Below, piece by piece: positions 23,828-33,055 of a stretch of 64,000 nt of DNA. This DNA comes from Evansella vedderi (GTDB lineage Bacteria > Bacillota > Bacilli > Bacillales > Salisediminibacteriaceae): positions 25,333 to 89,332 of the forward strand of contig NZ_JAUSUG010000024.1 of NCBI RefSeq assembly GCF_030813435.1, read 5' to 3'. Position 1 is the first letter of the stretch. The number at the start of each line of letters is the position of its first letter. The notes under the pieces were generated by a model. The model was given only the letters and a program-made list of their open reading frames with translations. It did no database searches and was not told the origin of the DNA. The position numbers and the translations under genes are program-made.

Positions 23828-23870
23828 TTAATACTTTGTGAAAAAATGTCCTGTTTACGGACATAATCAG

Positions 23871-23930
23871 CCTCTCTCACCGAATTTACTATTACAAGTA
23901 AGTTCAATGGTGAGAGAGGTTTTTGTTTTT
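23871..23930 (+). terminator. Rho-independent terminator of the nuo operon
   Basis: CCTCTCTCACC pairs perfectly with GGTGAGAGAGG, with an inner stem (GAATTTACT/AGTAAGTTC) extending it, and a T run follows. Confidence 0.9.
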
Positions 23931-24600
23931 AAAAGGCTATATTTTAAAGTTGTCTTTATAGAAAAATATTAGTTGGCTTGGATACGCTACAGCCTCCTAC
24001 ACTCCTCCAAGCTTCTCAAAAAAACAAAGGTACCAAAACAGCCTTTAAAAAGCAGGTTTAGGACAAATTAGCTTTGGTGAATTATTTAAGTATATTTCTA
24101 TTTATATAAGAAATAATCCACTATGTTTACTTCTTCTCTAATTCGACTTTTTGTACCAAAAACTTACAATTGTCACGATGTTTTGGAAGAATTTCACTAA
24201 TTTATACTTGGTAATTCATGTAATTATCCTAACAATTTAAACCAAAAATTATCCAATATTAGGAAATTACGAACTTGTAACTAAAGTACTATTTGTAACA
24301 TGTCTGTAATATTTATCGCATGAAGTGGGGGTTTAGCACGTAAATATAGTAATAAGTTTATTATTATCTACAAAAATCCAAAAAGTATTCTTTTATAATT
24401 AAAAGAGCACCCATTTATTTCGGTACCCAAAGTATGAAAATAAAAGAGTTTTCACAAAAAAAGGAATAGCAATTTGTAAGGAAATTCGATATTATTATCA
24501 TTGTGACCTTGTATCGTCTATTAAGGAGAATGGTGGATACTGGGACAAGTTAAAGACCGCAAGAACTATGCTTAAGTAGATGTGTTTGGAGGTAATAATC
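23931..24600. other. AT-rich gap between nuoN and ywzB
   Basis: About 670 bases without a convincing gene. A fragment GGATACGCTACAG at about 23980 resembles part of repeat family A. The rest is AT-rich, and the ywzB ribosome binding site GGAGGT lies at its end. Confidence 0.5.
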
Positions 24601-24834
24601 ATGTTCCAGTCTTTGGGGCAGCAAGCTTTACTAAGTATCTTCGTAAACCTAATGGTTTTAACAATCGTTTGGTGGTCTATACAAACCTTTAAAATGGAGT
24701 TGTTTGTAAAAGATCCAGACGATCCAAAGGCAAAGGTACTGGTTATCATCATAGCAGTTGCATTGACACATTTAGTGAGCAGCTTTTTGTTAAATTATTT
24801 AAACTGGTCCATGATGTTAAGGCATTTATTTTAA
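24601..24834 (+). CDS. ywzB: YwzB, small DUF1146 membrane protein
   Basis: A 77-residue protein with two membrane helices (about 8-30 and 46-66) and the family ending LNYLNWSMMLRHLF. ATG 24601 follows GTTTGGAGGTAATAATC and is preferred over the in-frame start at 24580, which lacks a ribosome binding site. Members of DUF1146 have no established function. In Bacillus the gene lies upstream of ywmB, murA and spoIID, exactly as here, which supports the call. Confidence 0.85.
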   Translation: MFQSLGQQALLSIFVNLMVLTIVWWSIQTFKMELFVKDPDDPKAKVLVIIIAVALTHLVSSFLLNYLNWSMMLRHLF

Positions 24835-25184
24835 TAATTGTTGAGACATTTCCAGTAAATGAACGTCTAACTTAAAGAGTAGAAAAAATTGAAAGTAATG
24901 CATAAAAGTAACAGTTGATAGGTGTAGACTGTTTAGATCTAGCGCCTCCATGTTTTTTCAAGGTGCTGATGGTATTACTTACATAGGATTGGTATGTAAT
25001 TAGTATTAAATAAATCGCATTTTTTCAATACCGTGTCCTATTGTGAAAAAAGTGAAGCACATGCAGAAAATGGCGTGTAATGTCGTGTTTTAGTGGATAC
25101 TTCCATGTATGTCTTTCTCTTATAAGGCAACAATGCTAATAAGAGATCTCGTTCAAAAGAACGGTTTATCAGGAGAGGATATAC
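24835..25184. other. Gap between ywzB and ywmB with a decayed family C repeat
   Basis: 350 bases without a gene. The segment at 24927-24949 (GACTGTTTAGATCTAGCGCC and on) is a degenerate, inverted copy of the right end of the repeat at 18776-18881. Confidence 0.4.
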
Positions 25185-25964
25185 ATGGGGAAAAAGTGGC
25201 AATTAATCACCGTTACATTAGCACTGTTATTAAGCTTCACACTTCTATTTGAAGAGAGTAAAACTCGTTCAGAAAACAATGACACTCAATTACCGAAAGA
25301 AACCTTACAAATTATTGAAGAGGAATTGACTGGGCTGGATATTCGTTTGAATAACTACCATATTTACGGTCGTAATCACCAAGATGGAATTCCCTCATAC
25401 GATAAAGTAATGGATTATCTAAACTATTGGAAGCAGACGAATGATCGAGTTGAATGGACGTTTCAAGAAACAAAAGGAAGAGAAAAATGGATAGGAACTT
25501 ATAATGATCCCACATCGTCTTATACAGAGAAAATGACGGTATTTATTACACCATCAAATAATGGGAAGCAATACAGTGCCTACACCATTTATGAAGTTTC
25601 GTTTTTACCGATTGAAAAATGGCATGATTCGTTTTCTGAACTGTTTGATTCCACATCAACGTTGGCACATTTGAACAGCGATGACGTATTTTTGCGAGTG
25701 GAAGGATCAGTAAAGGGTAACGACGCAGCAAATGTGGATCAATGGGGCAATATGATTATGGACGTATTTTCTGCAGATATAGTTGAAGGCATAACTGAAG
25801 AAACGTTCGTCTCCTTATCAGCCCATACAGACTTGTGGGGACAGGAGATTGACTCGAACGGGCAAAAAATGAATCTACAAGTGGCATTACGAGCAATCCA
25901 AGACGGATTGGGCGAAGAAACAACCGTAACAATTGGAACACCACTAATAACTACTGAATATTAA
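25185..25964 (+). CDS. ywmB: YwmB family secreted protein
   Basis: A 259-residue protein with an N-terminal signal or anchor segment (MGKKWQLITVTLALLLSFTL) and an extracellular domain. It corresponds in size, position and overall pattern to YwmB of Bacillus subtilis, whose domain has a TATA-box-binding-protein-like fold but no defined biochemical role. It lies between ywzB and murA, 32 bases upstream of murA, so co-transcription with murA is likely. No catalytic motif was recognised. The identification rests mainly on synteny plus the fold-type of the sequence. Confidence 0.8.
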   Translation: MGKKWQLITVTLALLLSFTLLFEESKTRSENNDTQLPKETLQIIEEELTGLDIRLNNYHIYGRNHQDGIPSYDKVMDYLNYWKQTNDRVEWTFQETKGREKWIGTYNDPTSSYTEKMTVFITPSNNGKQYSAYTIYEVSFLPIEKWHDSFSELFDSTSTLAHLNSDDVFLRVEGSVKGNDAANVDQWGNMIMDVFSADIVEGITEETFVSLSAHTDLWGQEIDSNGQKMNLQVALRAIQDGLGEETTVTIGTPLITTEY

Positions 25965-25996
25965 TAATATAGAATCTGGACGCGGAGGGGAATACT

Positions 25997-27322
25997 TTGG
26001 AAAAAATCATCGTCCGCGGTGGCAGGCGCTTGAACGGCACTGTCCGAGTCGAAGGAGCAAAAAACGCCGTTTTGCCGGTCATCGCTGCATCCATTTTGGC
26101 CAGCAAAGGCACGAGTAACATTTATGATGTACCAGCACTTGCTGATGTATACACAATAAATGAAGTATTACGCAATTTAAATGCAGATGTATCATATGAG
26201 GATGGACACATCTCAGTAAATGCTGAAGGAATGTTAAATACAGAAGCACCTTTTGAGTATGTTCGTAAAATGCGAGCGTCGTTCCTTGTGATGGGACCAT
26301 TATTGGCCCGTGTGGGACACGCAAGGATTGCTTTACCTGGTGGATGCGCCATTGGCTCACGTCCGATAGATCAGCATCTTAAAGGTTTTGAAGCCATGGG
26401 TGCTGAAGTTGAAATCGGAAATGGTTTCATTGAAGCAAAAGTCGATGGTCAGCTAGTTGGAACAAAAATCTATCTAGATTTCCCAAGTGTAGGCGCCACA
26501 GAAAACATTATGATGGCTGCGACTATGGCAAAGGGCTCTACAATTATCGAAAACGCTGCGGAAGAGCCTGAAATTGTATGTCTTGCAACGTACTTAAACT
26601 CCATGGGAGCAAAAGTGCGCGGGGCAGGAACAGGAACAATCAGAATCGAAGGTGTGGAAGAACTGCATGGTGCAGACCACACAATAATTCCAGACAGAAT
26701 TGAAGCTGGCACATTTATGGTTGCCGCTGCTATTTCTGGCGGAAACGTTTTGGTGGAAAATGTACTGCCAGAGCATTTACGCCCACTTATTGCAAAAATG
26801 ACAGAAATGGGTGTCATTATTATTGAGGAAAGTAACGGACTGCGTGTAATTGGCCCAGAAAAACTTAAATCTGTGGACATTAAAACAATGCCACACCCTG
26901 GTTTCCCTACAGATATGCAAGCGCAAATGATGTCATTGCTTCTTTGCTCTGAGGGAACTGGAGTCATTACAGAAACTGTATTTGAAAACCGATTTATGCA
27001 TGTAGAAGAGTTCCGTCGTATGAACGGAAACATCAAAATTGAAGGCCGTTCTGCTATCGTTACAGGGCCAAGTGAACTGCAAGGCGCTGAAGTGGCAGCA
27101 ACAGACTTACGTGCAGGAGCAGCACTTATTTTAGCGGGACTCGTAGCTGACGGCTACACCCGAGTTACTGAACTAAAACACATCGATCGCGGCTATGTAG
27201 ATCTCGCAGGTAAATTAAAAAATCTAGGTGCCGAAATCGAACGTGTATATGAAGTAGACGAAGAGGAACTGGAAAACAAAGAAGCACCAGCTCCACTAAA
27301 AATGAATCCAAACTTTGCTTAA
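25997..27322 (+). CDS. murA: UDP-N-acetylglucosamine 1-carboxyvinyltransferase
   Basis: First committed enzyme of peptidoglycan synthesis; it transfers enolpyruvate from PEP to UDP-GlcNAc in the cytoplasm. 441 residues. The catalytic Cys117 is in [16 protein letters not shown], the residue alkylated by fosfomycin, and the substrate-binding Lys22-Asn23 pair is in EGAKNAVLP. It starts at TTG 25997 after GGAGGGGAAT. The position before spoIID matches the murAA paralogue of Bacillus subtilis. A 20-residue acidic and proline-containing tail after residue 418 is longer than in many homologues. Confidence 0.96.
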   Translation: MEKIIVRGGRRLNGTVRVEGAKNAVLPVIAASILASKGTSNIYDVPALADVYTINEVLRNLNADVSYEDGHISVNAEGMLNTEAPFEYVRKMRASFLVMGPLLARVGHARIALPGGCAIGSRPIDQHLKGFEAMGAEVEIGNGFIEAKVDGQLVGTKIYLDFPSVGATENIMMAATMAKGSTIIENAAEEPEIVCLATYLNSMGAKVRGAGTGTIRIEGVEELHGADHTIIPDRIEAGTFMVAAAISGGNVLVENVLPEHLRPLIAKMTEMGVIIIEESNGLRVIGPEKLKSVDIKTMPHPGFPTDMQAQMMSLLLCSEGTGVITETVFENRFMHVEEFRRMNGNIKIEGRSAIVTGPSELQGAEVAATDLRAGAALILAGLVADGYTRVTELKHIDRGYVDLAGKLKNLGAEIERVYEVDEEELENKEAPAPLKMNPNFA

Positions 27323-27328
27323 GGATGT

Positions 27329-27360
27329 CAGCTCCAATATTTGTTGGAGCTGCTTTATTT
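27329..27360 (+). terminator. Rho-independent terminator after murA
   Basis: CAGCTCCAA pairs with TTGGAGCTG around a six-base loop, followed by CTTTATTTAT. Confidence 0.8.
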
Positions 27361-27482
27361 ATGTACAAAGTTTTTTTTCCAATTTAAAAAGGTGTATTTG
27401 CTTGGCATACTAACTTAATTCCAATACTATGTTATATGTTATCCAAATATGAAATAAAAAAGCGTTGTATTGAAATTGTAAC

Positions 27483-27524
27483 AAAGTCCATTCAGCTGTA
27501 ATAATACAGTTCAATGGACTTTTT
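27483..27524. terminator. Second terminator-like hairpin downstream of murA
   Basis: AAAGTCCATT pairs with AATGGACTTT, an inner CTGTA/TACAG extends the stem, and T and A runs on the two sides suit both strands. No gene lies between it and the murA terminator, so it may end an unrecognised short transcript. Confidence 0.55.
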
Positions 27525-27754
27525 ATTTCAGGGAAAAACACTATATTAAAGCCCGAAAGAGGAAAAAGGTAATAATGGTTTCCAAAAGCTTCAAAATGAA
27601 TTATTAAATGAATAAATTAATGTGTTTATACAAACCCTTTAGATAAATAACTACAAAATTAATTACCATTGGATTGAAATGTATCCAACTTATGTATGGT
27701 AAAAAATTTAAAGCAGAGTTTCTAATGAATGCTCTATTATACTCATGGTTTTAA

Positions 27755-27789
27755 CCCGGGTAAAATGAACCTGGTTCAGCTTACCGGGG
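27755..27789. repeat. GC-rich structured element upstream of spoIID
   Basis: A perfect TGAACC-T-GGTTCA palindrome (27766-27778) sits inside outer arms CCCGGGTAA and TTACCGGGG (one mismatch). It is GC-rich in a strongly AT-rich 750-base gap (27361-28111), which otherwise holds no gene. Confidence 0.5.
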
Positions 27790-28111
27790 ATCAAATTACT
27801 CTTTTCAAAACACCTCACCCCCTAAAAACTACTTCCCTTAATTCATCGCTTTCCATCAAAGAGAAAACACCGGCATACAATTGCTAGACGGACTTAAGTA
27901 GTAGAGACACGACTCATTTTTTTTTTTCATAAAGGGGTTAATGATAACTAGGTTTCACCGGTTTTCTATTAAAACCTACTAGTGCTAGAAAAAAATCTAG
28001 TATATTCTCTGTTAAATTTGTTCTAACTAGTAATGAGGTTTCATAGATATGTGGTGTAGGCAGGAAAAGGAAAGAACCGGAGATGTTATCATTGGAGAGG
28101 TGAAAATAAAA

Positions 28112-29158
28112 ATGAAGCAGATCACAGCCGTAATGTTCATATTCATAGCAGTAATTTTAGTTATCCCGTCCTTACTTGTTGTGGGATTTTCAAACGATGA
28201 CCCTGTACCAGTAAATACATTTTCTTCAGAGGAAGATGTACCCGATTTAGTGGTAACAGATGGGGAGCCTATGGAGGAAAAAGTTATTTCTGTCTTCCGT
28301 ACGGAATCGGAAACGATTGAAGAAGTTCCTTTAGAGGAATATATTGCTGGTGTGGTAGCAAGAGAAATGGATGCAGCTTATGAGATGGAAGCCCTTAAAG
28401 CCCAGGCTTTGACGGCTAGAACATACATTATAAATTTACTCTTAATGGATAGTAACCTTGATTTGCCAGATGGTGCTGATGTATTAGACACGGTGCAACA
28501 TCAGGTTTACTCCAATGAAGAGGAAATGAGGGAACGTTGGGGAACGGATTTTGACTGGAAGATGGCAAGGATAAAACAGGCGGTTTATGAAACACAGGGT
28601 CAAATAATCACTTACAATGGGGAGCCTATTACAGCTTCGTTTTTCTCCACTAGTAATGGCTTCACGGAGAATTCAGAGGAATACTGGACAAGTGAAATCT
28701 CTTATTTAAGGAGTGTTGAAAGTCCTTGGGATAGAGAATCCCCTCGATACGAAGGAGAAGCGAGTTTCTCTGTGGAAAGGTTTGAGCATACATTAGGTGT
28801 ATCTTTAGGTGATGGGTCCGTTGGAAATGTGTTAAGTAGAACAACTGGAGGTAGAGTAGCTAAAATAGAAATTGGAGGTCAGGAGTTCACGGGCCGTGAA
28901 ATTCGCGAACTCTTGGAATTGGATTCCACAGACTTTACAATAGAGCGTGTAGGTGACGTCATTGAGGTTGAAACCCGTGGTTGGGGTCATGGTGTCGGTA
29001 TGAGTCAGTTTGGTGCCCATGGAATGGCCCAGGAAGGCTTTACCTATGACCAAATTATTAAACATTACTACCAAGGGGTAGAAATTCAGCATGCAGATAG
29101 CTTTCTCGGCTCCTTAATGGCTGCAGAGCAGACGGAAGGGGAAGTGACCACTCCGTAA
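28112..29158 (+). CDS. spoIID: Stage II sporulation protein D (peptidoglycan lytic transglycosylase)
   Basis: Membrane-anchored lytic transglycosylase of the DMP engulfment complex, made in the mother cell. 348 residues with an N-terminal anchor (about 5-26) and the SpoIID domain from about 60. The catalytic acid is Glu85 in LEEYIAGVVAREM, equivalent to Glu88 of Bacillus subtilis. The C-terminal block ETRGWGHGVGMSQFGAHGMA is also conserved. The frame extends upstream to 28049, but ATG 28112 has the ribosome binding site GGAGAGGTGA and begins the anchor cleanly. Mother-cell sigma-E control is expected from the family; I could not locate the promoter with confidence. Confidence 0.94.
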   Translation: MKQITAVMFIFIAVILVIPSLLVVGFSNDDPVPVNTFSSEEDVPDLVVTDGEPMEEKVISVFRTESETIEEVPLEEYIAGVVAREMDAAYEMEALKAQALTARTYIINLLLMDSNLDLPDGADVLDTVQHQVYSNEEEMRERWGTDFDWKMARIKQAVYETQGQIITYNGEPITASFFSTSNGFTENSEEYWTSEISYLRSVESPWDRESPRYEGEASFSVERFEHTLGVSLGDGSVGNVLSRTTGGRVAKIEIGGQEFTGREIRELLELDSTDFTIERVGDVIEVETRGWGHGVGMSQFGAHGMAQEGFTYDQIIKHYYQGVEIQHADSFLGSLMAAEQTEGEVTTP

Positions 29159-29178
29159 AAAAATGGAGTGATTGTCAC
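29143..29178 (+). other. Inverted repeat overlapping the end of spoIID
   Basis: GTGAC-CACTCC pairs with GGAGTG-GTCAC across the stop codon, with a three-base bulge. No T run follows, so termination is uncertain. Confidence 0.4.
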
Positions 29179-29467
29179 CAATTAATATTAATTTAAACCA
29201 AGGCTGGAGGGGATGGAAATTAGGTATCCCTTTCAGTCTTTACTTCTTTAGAGTGAAAAATCAAGTATTCCCCCATTTCCACCCCACTTCGCGAAAAAGG
29301 ACGAATTTTGACTTATTTGTTAGCAATTATAACGATGTTAAAGACCATTTCTCATTTCTAAATAATATAAGGGAAAACCCTGTAGAATCCCCGCAATGCC
29401 CTTTTTCCAATTCTTAAACGTTATGGTTTAATTAAAAAAGGTTAATTTTCGACTACATAAAAATAAA

Positions 29468-29614
29468 GGCTGTTTTAGCAAACTTTGTTGCTTTTAAAAA
29501 GCTTGGAGAAGCGGAAGGCGGCGACTCCAGTGTTGCCCGCGGAAAGCGTCCGACTGTTGTTGCATCCAAGCTAAAAAATATGCTTTCAAAACAACAATCT
29601 ATGCGAAAAGAGCC
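29468..29614. repeat. Interspersed repeat family A, short copy with outer inverted repeat
   Basis: The core at 29500-29572 begins AGCTTGGA and ends with the exact complement TCCAAGCT. It keeps the two ends of the family (AAGGCGGCGACTCC and CCGCGGAAAGCGTCC) but lacks the middle. An outer imperfect inverted repeat (29468-29495 with 29588-29614) surrounds it. It lies in the 480-base gap between spoIID and the BCCT gene, where nothing else was found. Confidence 0.75.
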
Positions 29615-29639
29615 AAATTAAAAGGAAGTGAATTTTGTT

Positions 29640-31184
29640 TTGGATAAAGGTGAGAATGGCTCGAGGGTTTTTAAAATATCTGTCGGAATTGCAGCGGTAT
29701 TTGTCCTGATCGGTATACTCATGCCTAATAGATTAGGATGGGCGATGGAACAAGCACAAGGGTTTATATTGAATTCATTTGGATGGTTTTATCAACTGGT
29801 GGCAACGTTTTTCCTGTTTTTTGCCTTGTTTATGGTTTTTAGCAAATACGGAAAAATAAAATTAGGAAAAGCAGATTCAAAACCGGAATACAATCGACCA
29901 ACATGGTTTGCCATGTTATTTTCCGCAGGTATGGGGATTGGTTTATTGTTTTATGGTGTTTCTGAACCTATCGCACATTTTTCTGCTCCTCCGCAAGGGG
30001 AAGGAAGCACAGAACAATCTGCAATAGCTGGACTGAGATATACTTGGCTTCACTGGGGGCTCCATGCTTGGGCAATCTATGCCATCGTAGCATTAGCACT
30101 CGCTTATCAAAAATTTAGAAAAGATGCACCAGGACTAATGAGTGCAACGCTCTATCCTGTACTTGGTGAAAAGGTGAAAGGTCCTATTGGTCAAACAGTG
30201 GACATCGTTGCAGTTTTCGCTACACTATTCGGTGTAACTGCTTCGCTGGGACTGGGAACACAGCAAATAAATGCTGGGCTAGAATACCTGATTGGTATTC
30301 CGAATAACTTCACGGTACAAATGATTATCATGGGAATTATTACCGTACTTTTCATCATCTCAGCAAATACAGGAATCTCAAAAGGTATTAAATACCTTAG
30401 TAATACAAATATGACCCTTGCGGCCATATTATTTATTACGATGTTAATTTTAGGACCAACGGTGTTTTTATTAAATACGTTTACGACCACATTGGGAAGC
30501 TACGTACAAAACCTAGTGACCATGGGTTTACGTTTGTCTCCGTTTGATGAGGCAGAAGCGGCTTGGACTCGAGGGTGGACCGTTTTCTATTGGGCGTGGT
30601 GGATTTCTTGGACGCCGTTTGTGGGAATGTTCATTGCAAGGGTTTCAAAGGGGCGTACCATCCGTGAGTTTACGGTAGCGGTTCTATTAGTTCCAACCCT
30701 TGTATGCGCACTCTGGTTCACCATTTTTGGAGGAACAGGGATTTATTTAGAATTAATCGGAGGCTTAAGTGTTTCCAGCCAAAGCCTAGAGACAGCATTG
30801 TTCTATGTTTTTCAACAGTTACCGTTCGGTGTCATCCTGTCCATTTTAACAGTGGCATTAATTACGACCTTCTTTGTTACTTCAGCGGACTCTGCAACCT
30901 TCGTTCTAGGAATGATGACAACAGGAGGAAAGCTCAACCCACCGAACCGAGTCAAAATCACTTGGGGAGTTATTTTAGTTGCTTGTACAGCAGTATTAAT
31001 GGCTTCCGGTGGATTAAGCGCCCTGCAAACAGCCATAATTGTAAGTGCCTTACCATTAACCTTTATAGTTCTAGTCATGTGCTATGGCTTGGTAAAAGCA
31101 TTAAATAAAGAGATAAAAGAATTTAGCGTAGAAAAAACAGATAAGGAAACAAAAGAAAAAACACGCAAAATAAAAGCAAGCTAA
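29640..31184 (+). CDS. BCCT family transporter (glycine betaine/choline/carnitine type)
   Basis: Secondary transporter of about 514 residues with 12 predicted membrane helices. The family signatures are clear: GMGIGLLFYGVSEPI near residues 98-112 and the tryptophan-rich helix FYWAWWISWTPFVGMFIARVSKGRT near 320-345, where aromatic residues form the betaine cage. Such carriers import compatible solutes, usually with sodium, and would suit a salt-tolerant alkaliphile. The exact solute cannot be told. TTG 29640 is chosen (AAAGGAAG 12 bases upstream); GTG 29628 overlaps that site. It interrupts the spoIID-spoIIQ neighbourhood and has its own terminator, so it is probably an independent unit. Confidence 0.9.
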   Translation: MDKGENGSRVFKISVGIAAVFVLIGILMPNRLGWAMEQAQGFILNSFGWFYQLVATFFLFFALFMVFSKYGKIKLGKADSKPEYNRPTWFAMLFSAGMGIGLLFYGVSEPIAHFSAPPQGEGSTEQSAIAGLRYTWLHWGLHAWAIYAIVALALAYQKFRKDAPGLMSATLYPVLGEKVKGPIGQTVDIVAVFATLFGVTASLGLGTQQINAGLEYLIGIPNNFTVQMIIMGIITVLFIISANTGISKGIKYLSNTNMTLAAILFITMLILGPTVFLLNTFTTTLGSYVQNLVTMGLRLSPFDEAEAAWTRGWTVFYWAWWISWTPFVGMFIARVSKGRTIREFTVAVLLVPTLVCALWFTIFGGTGIYLELIGGLSVSSQSLETALFYVFQQLPFGVILSILTVALITTFFVTSADSATFVLGMMTTGGKLNPPNRVKITWGVILVACTAVLMASGGLSALQTAIIVSALPLTFIVLVMCYGLVKALNKEIKEFSVEKTDKETKEKTRKIKAS

Positions 31185-31226
31185 ATTCTATCGAATTGAT
31201 TTTTGTTAAGAGATAGTTCGAAGTAA

Positions 31227-31326
31227 TGAAAGGCGGCGACTCTAGTGACGAGCATGGTATCTAGAATTTCCAGCAAGTTGTCTCGATGGATACGCTACAA
31301 AACGATGCCTGTAACGGAGTCGAGTG
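31227..31326 (+). repeat. Interspersed repeat family A copy after the BCCT gene
   Basis: It contains AAGGCGGCGACTC, AGTTGTCTCGATGGATACGC and TGTAACGGAGTCG, the left, middle and right blocks of the family. The CCGCGGAAAGCG block is lost. Confidence 0.7.
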
Positions 31327-31348
31327 AAAAAAATACTAACATTCTAGT

Positions 31349-31394
31349 AAAAAGGATGACCTAAAGGACAATACTTTTAGGGGCATCCTTTTTG
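31349..31394 (+). terminator. Terminator of the BCCT gene
   Basis: AAAAAGGATG pairs with CATCCTTTTT, with an inner CCTAAA/TTTAGG stem; usable on both strands. Confidence 0.75.
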
Positions 31395-31434
31395 ATTGGA
31401 TAACCCTGTTTAACTTTGATGTTGATTTTTCCTT

Positions 31435-31510
31435 CAGGTAGAGAGTGCTCCTGCGCCACTTCGTTTGCTCGTCGCAGGTAGAGAGTGCTCCTGCGCCACT
31501 TCGTTTGCTC
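31435..31510. repeat. Direct repeat, 36 bases twice with 40-base period
   Basis: A unit starting CAGGTAGAGAGTGCTCCTGC occurs at 31435-31470 and again, identical, at 31475-31510. A related, shorter sequence (CTCCTGTGCCACTTC) is at 53009-53023. Called repeat family D here. Confidence 0.8.
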
Positions 31511-31663
31511 ATTTAAGCAATGAACAACGCTTGATTTCATAAGGGGTAATAGGGCCTCTTACTAGGTTATTCATAGGAAAATTGATTTTAAAAAAAATAA
31601 TTTTCTAAAAAATGTATAAAGTTTAATCAATTTGATCAAAATGGTTGCTGAGGTGGTGATCAA

Positions 31664-32437
31664 ATGAGTAATCATGAGGAGAAACAAGAAACAATGCAGG
31701 CGAAATTGAAAGGTCTAATGAAAAAGCGTTGGGCTGTGCCTGCAATCTATCTAGCATTAGCAGCACTAGTTTTGACAACATTTATGTGGCTTTCAGGATC
31801 TGGAGAGGATCTTGCAGACCGAGACTCTGAGTTTGATATAGAGAACCCAGATGGTCTTGAAGAACCATTGGCAGGAGACGATGAAGAAGCAATTCCTGTA
31901 ACAGCTACAAATGAAGTATTCCAATTGCCAGTGCTAGACGAAAATGAAGTTGCAGTTGTTGGTACTTTTTATGACTATGAATCTTCTGCGGAAGAAAGAC
32001 AAAACTCTTTAGTCCAATACAACAACTACTTCTATCAAAACAGAGGTATTGACCTTTCTTCTGAAGAAGGTGAAAGCTTTGACGTTACGGCTGCTATGAG
32101 TGGTACCGTAGTAAGAGCGGAAGAAGATGCCCTCTTTGGACAAGTGGTTCACATTGAACACGACGAAGATATTGTGACAATCTACCAAAGTCTTGAAGGA
32201 GTATTAGTAGAAGTTGGACAAACCGTGAAACAAGGTGACGTCATTGGTAGAGCTGGAAGAAATCTTTATAACAGCAATGCCGGTGTACACGTACACTTTG
32301 AAATTCGTAAGCAAGGTGTTCCTGTAAATCCAATGGATTTCATGGATCAACCAATGTCAGCTTTACCTCAATTCTCTGAGGATGACATCGCTGAAGAACA
32401 AGCACGAGAAGATGTTTTACCTTCCGAACACGAATAA
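31664..32437 (+). CDS. spoIIQ: Stage II sporulation protein Q (forespore LytM-like protein)
   Basis: Forespore membrane protein that forms the SpoIIQ-SpoIIIAH channel with the mother cell. 257 residues: a cytoplasmic N-terminus, one membrane helix (about 22-44), an acidic linker, a LytM/M23 domain (about 120-225) and an acidic tail. The first zinc-binding histidine of active M23 enzymes (H-x-G-x-D) is replaced: the sequence reads NRGIDL. The second motif HVHFEIR is intact. Loss of the first ligand is also seen in Bacillus subtilis SpoIIQ, which is structural and not a peptidase. A sigma-F promoter is expected by analogy and not confirmed. Confidence 0.92.
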   Translation: MSNHEEKQETMQAKLKGLMKKRWAVPAIYLALAALVLTTFMWLSGSGEDLADRDSEFDIENPDGLEEPLAGDDEEAIPVTATNEVFQLPVLDENEVAVVGTFYDYESSAEERQNSLVQYNNYFYQNRGIDLSSEEGESFDVTAAMSGTVVRAEEDALFGQVVHIEHDEDIVTIYQSLEGVLVEVGQTVKQGDVIGRAGRNLYNSNAGVHVHFEIRKQGVPVNPMDFMDQPMSALPQFSEDDIAEEQAREDVLPSEHE

Positions 32438-32507
32438 TAGACCCGAATAAAAAGGGCTATCTATCATTCAAGTTTGGAACGCTAAAGAACTGAGTCAGTA
32501 AAGGAAA

Positions 32508-32539
32508 ACAATGTTTCCTACTTAACTAGGAAACATTGT
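32508..32539 (+). terminator. Hairpin after spoIIQ, probable terminator
   Basis: A perfect 12-bp inverted repeat, ACAATGTTTCCT with AGGAAACATTGT, and an eight-base loop. No T run follows. Confidence 0.5.
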
Positions 32540-32740
32540 ATCCTATTGATCTTCTAAGTTTAGAATTAACAAATTTAAGCAGTAAAATGAAACTCAACGA
32601 CTGAGAGATTTGTAGATGTAAACGAAAAAAATCAATTCGTTTTAGCTAGCACACCCGCCAAAGGAAAACAAAGCACTCAAGTCAATTTAAAAAGCAAAAT
32701 CGCCTTGCACACAAACAAGCAGACGATTCAGCAATAAAAA

Positions 32741-32768
32741 GTTCACAAAATTTTCAGGGACCGGGTCC
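32741..32768 (-). repeat. REP-like element (GGACC core plus AATTTTGTGAAC tail)
   Basis: On the minus strand it reads GGACCCGGTCCC, a short spacer, then AATTTTGTGAAC. The same layout occurs at 38477-38505 and 58816-58844. The GGACC/GGTCC arms form a small odd palindrome. Confidence 0.65.
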
Positions 32769-32776
32769 TTGAAATG

Positions 32777-32817
32777 AGGTTGTTACCAAAAATTTAATTG
32801 GTGGCAACCTTTTTTTG
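32777..32817 (+). terminator. Rho-independent terminator in the spoIIQ-spoIIID gap
   Basis: AGGTTGTTACCA pairs with TGGTGGCAACCT (one G-T pair), followed by nine T residues. It directly adjoins the REP-like element. No gene recognised between spoIIQ and this site. Confidence 0.8.
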
Positions 32818-32983
32818 TTCCCTTATAAATCTTTGCTTTTTTGTGTTGTGTAAGGGTTTTAGCACTTCATTTATCATAAATATTATATTTGATTTACACT
32901 GTTCCTTGATTTTATGCATATCTCCCCGGGTTGGCTAATAAAATTTAACAAACCTTACCACAATGATAGGTCGTTCAAGAAGT

Positions 32984-33055
32984 ATGAAGAGCGTGACAGG
33001 CAACCTGCATGCAACGGTGAACGCAGTAATTACATCTAAGAGAACGTCACGCTAG
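32984..33055 (+). CDS. usd-like leader peptide upstream of spoIIID
   Basis: A 23-codon open frame from ATG 32984 (MKSVTGNLHATVNAVI and seven further residues) ends 59 bases before the spoIIID start. AGCGTGAC near its start and GTCACGCT at its end are exact complements, so the untranslated RNA could fold across it. In Bacillus subtilis a short frame called usd precedes spoIIID and its translation is needed for spoIIID expression. Position and layout match; the ribosome binding site is weak and I could not compare the peptide sequence directly. Confidence 0.55.
   Translation: MKSVTGNLHATVNAVITSKRTSR

Noticed and set aside
26470..27036. 188-codon frame antisense to murA
   Set aside because: It is a shadow of the strongly coding murA strand and has no start signals.
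29172..29417. 81-codon open frame after spoIID
   Set aside because: No ribosome binding site, no recognised family, and the sequence composition resembles non-coding DNA.
31664..32437. Active M23 endopeptidase
   Set aside because: The first zinc-binding histidine is missing, and the membrane helix plus gene context identify SpoIIQ.
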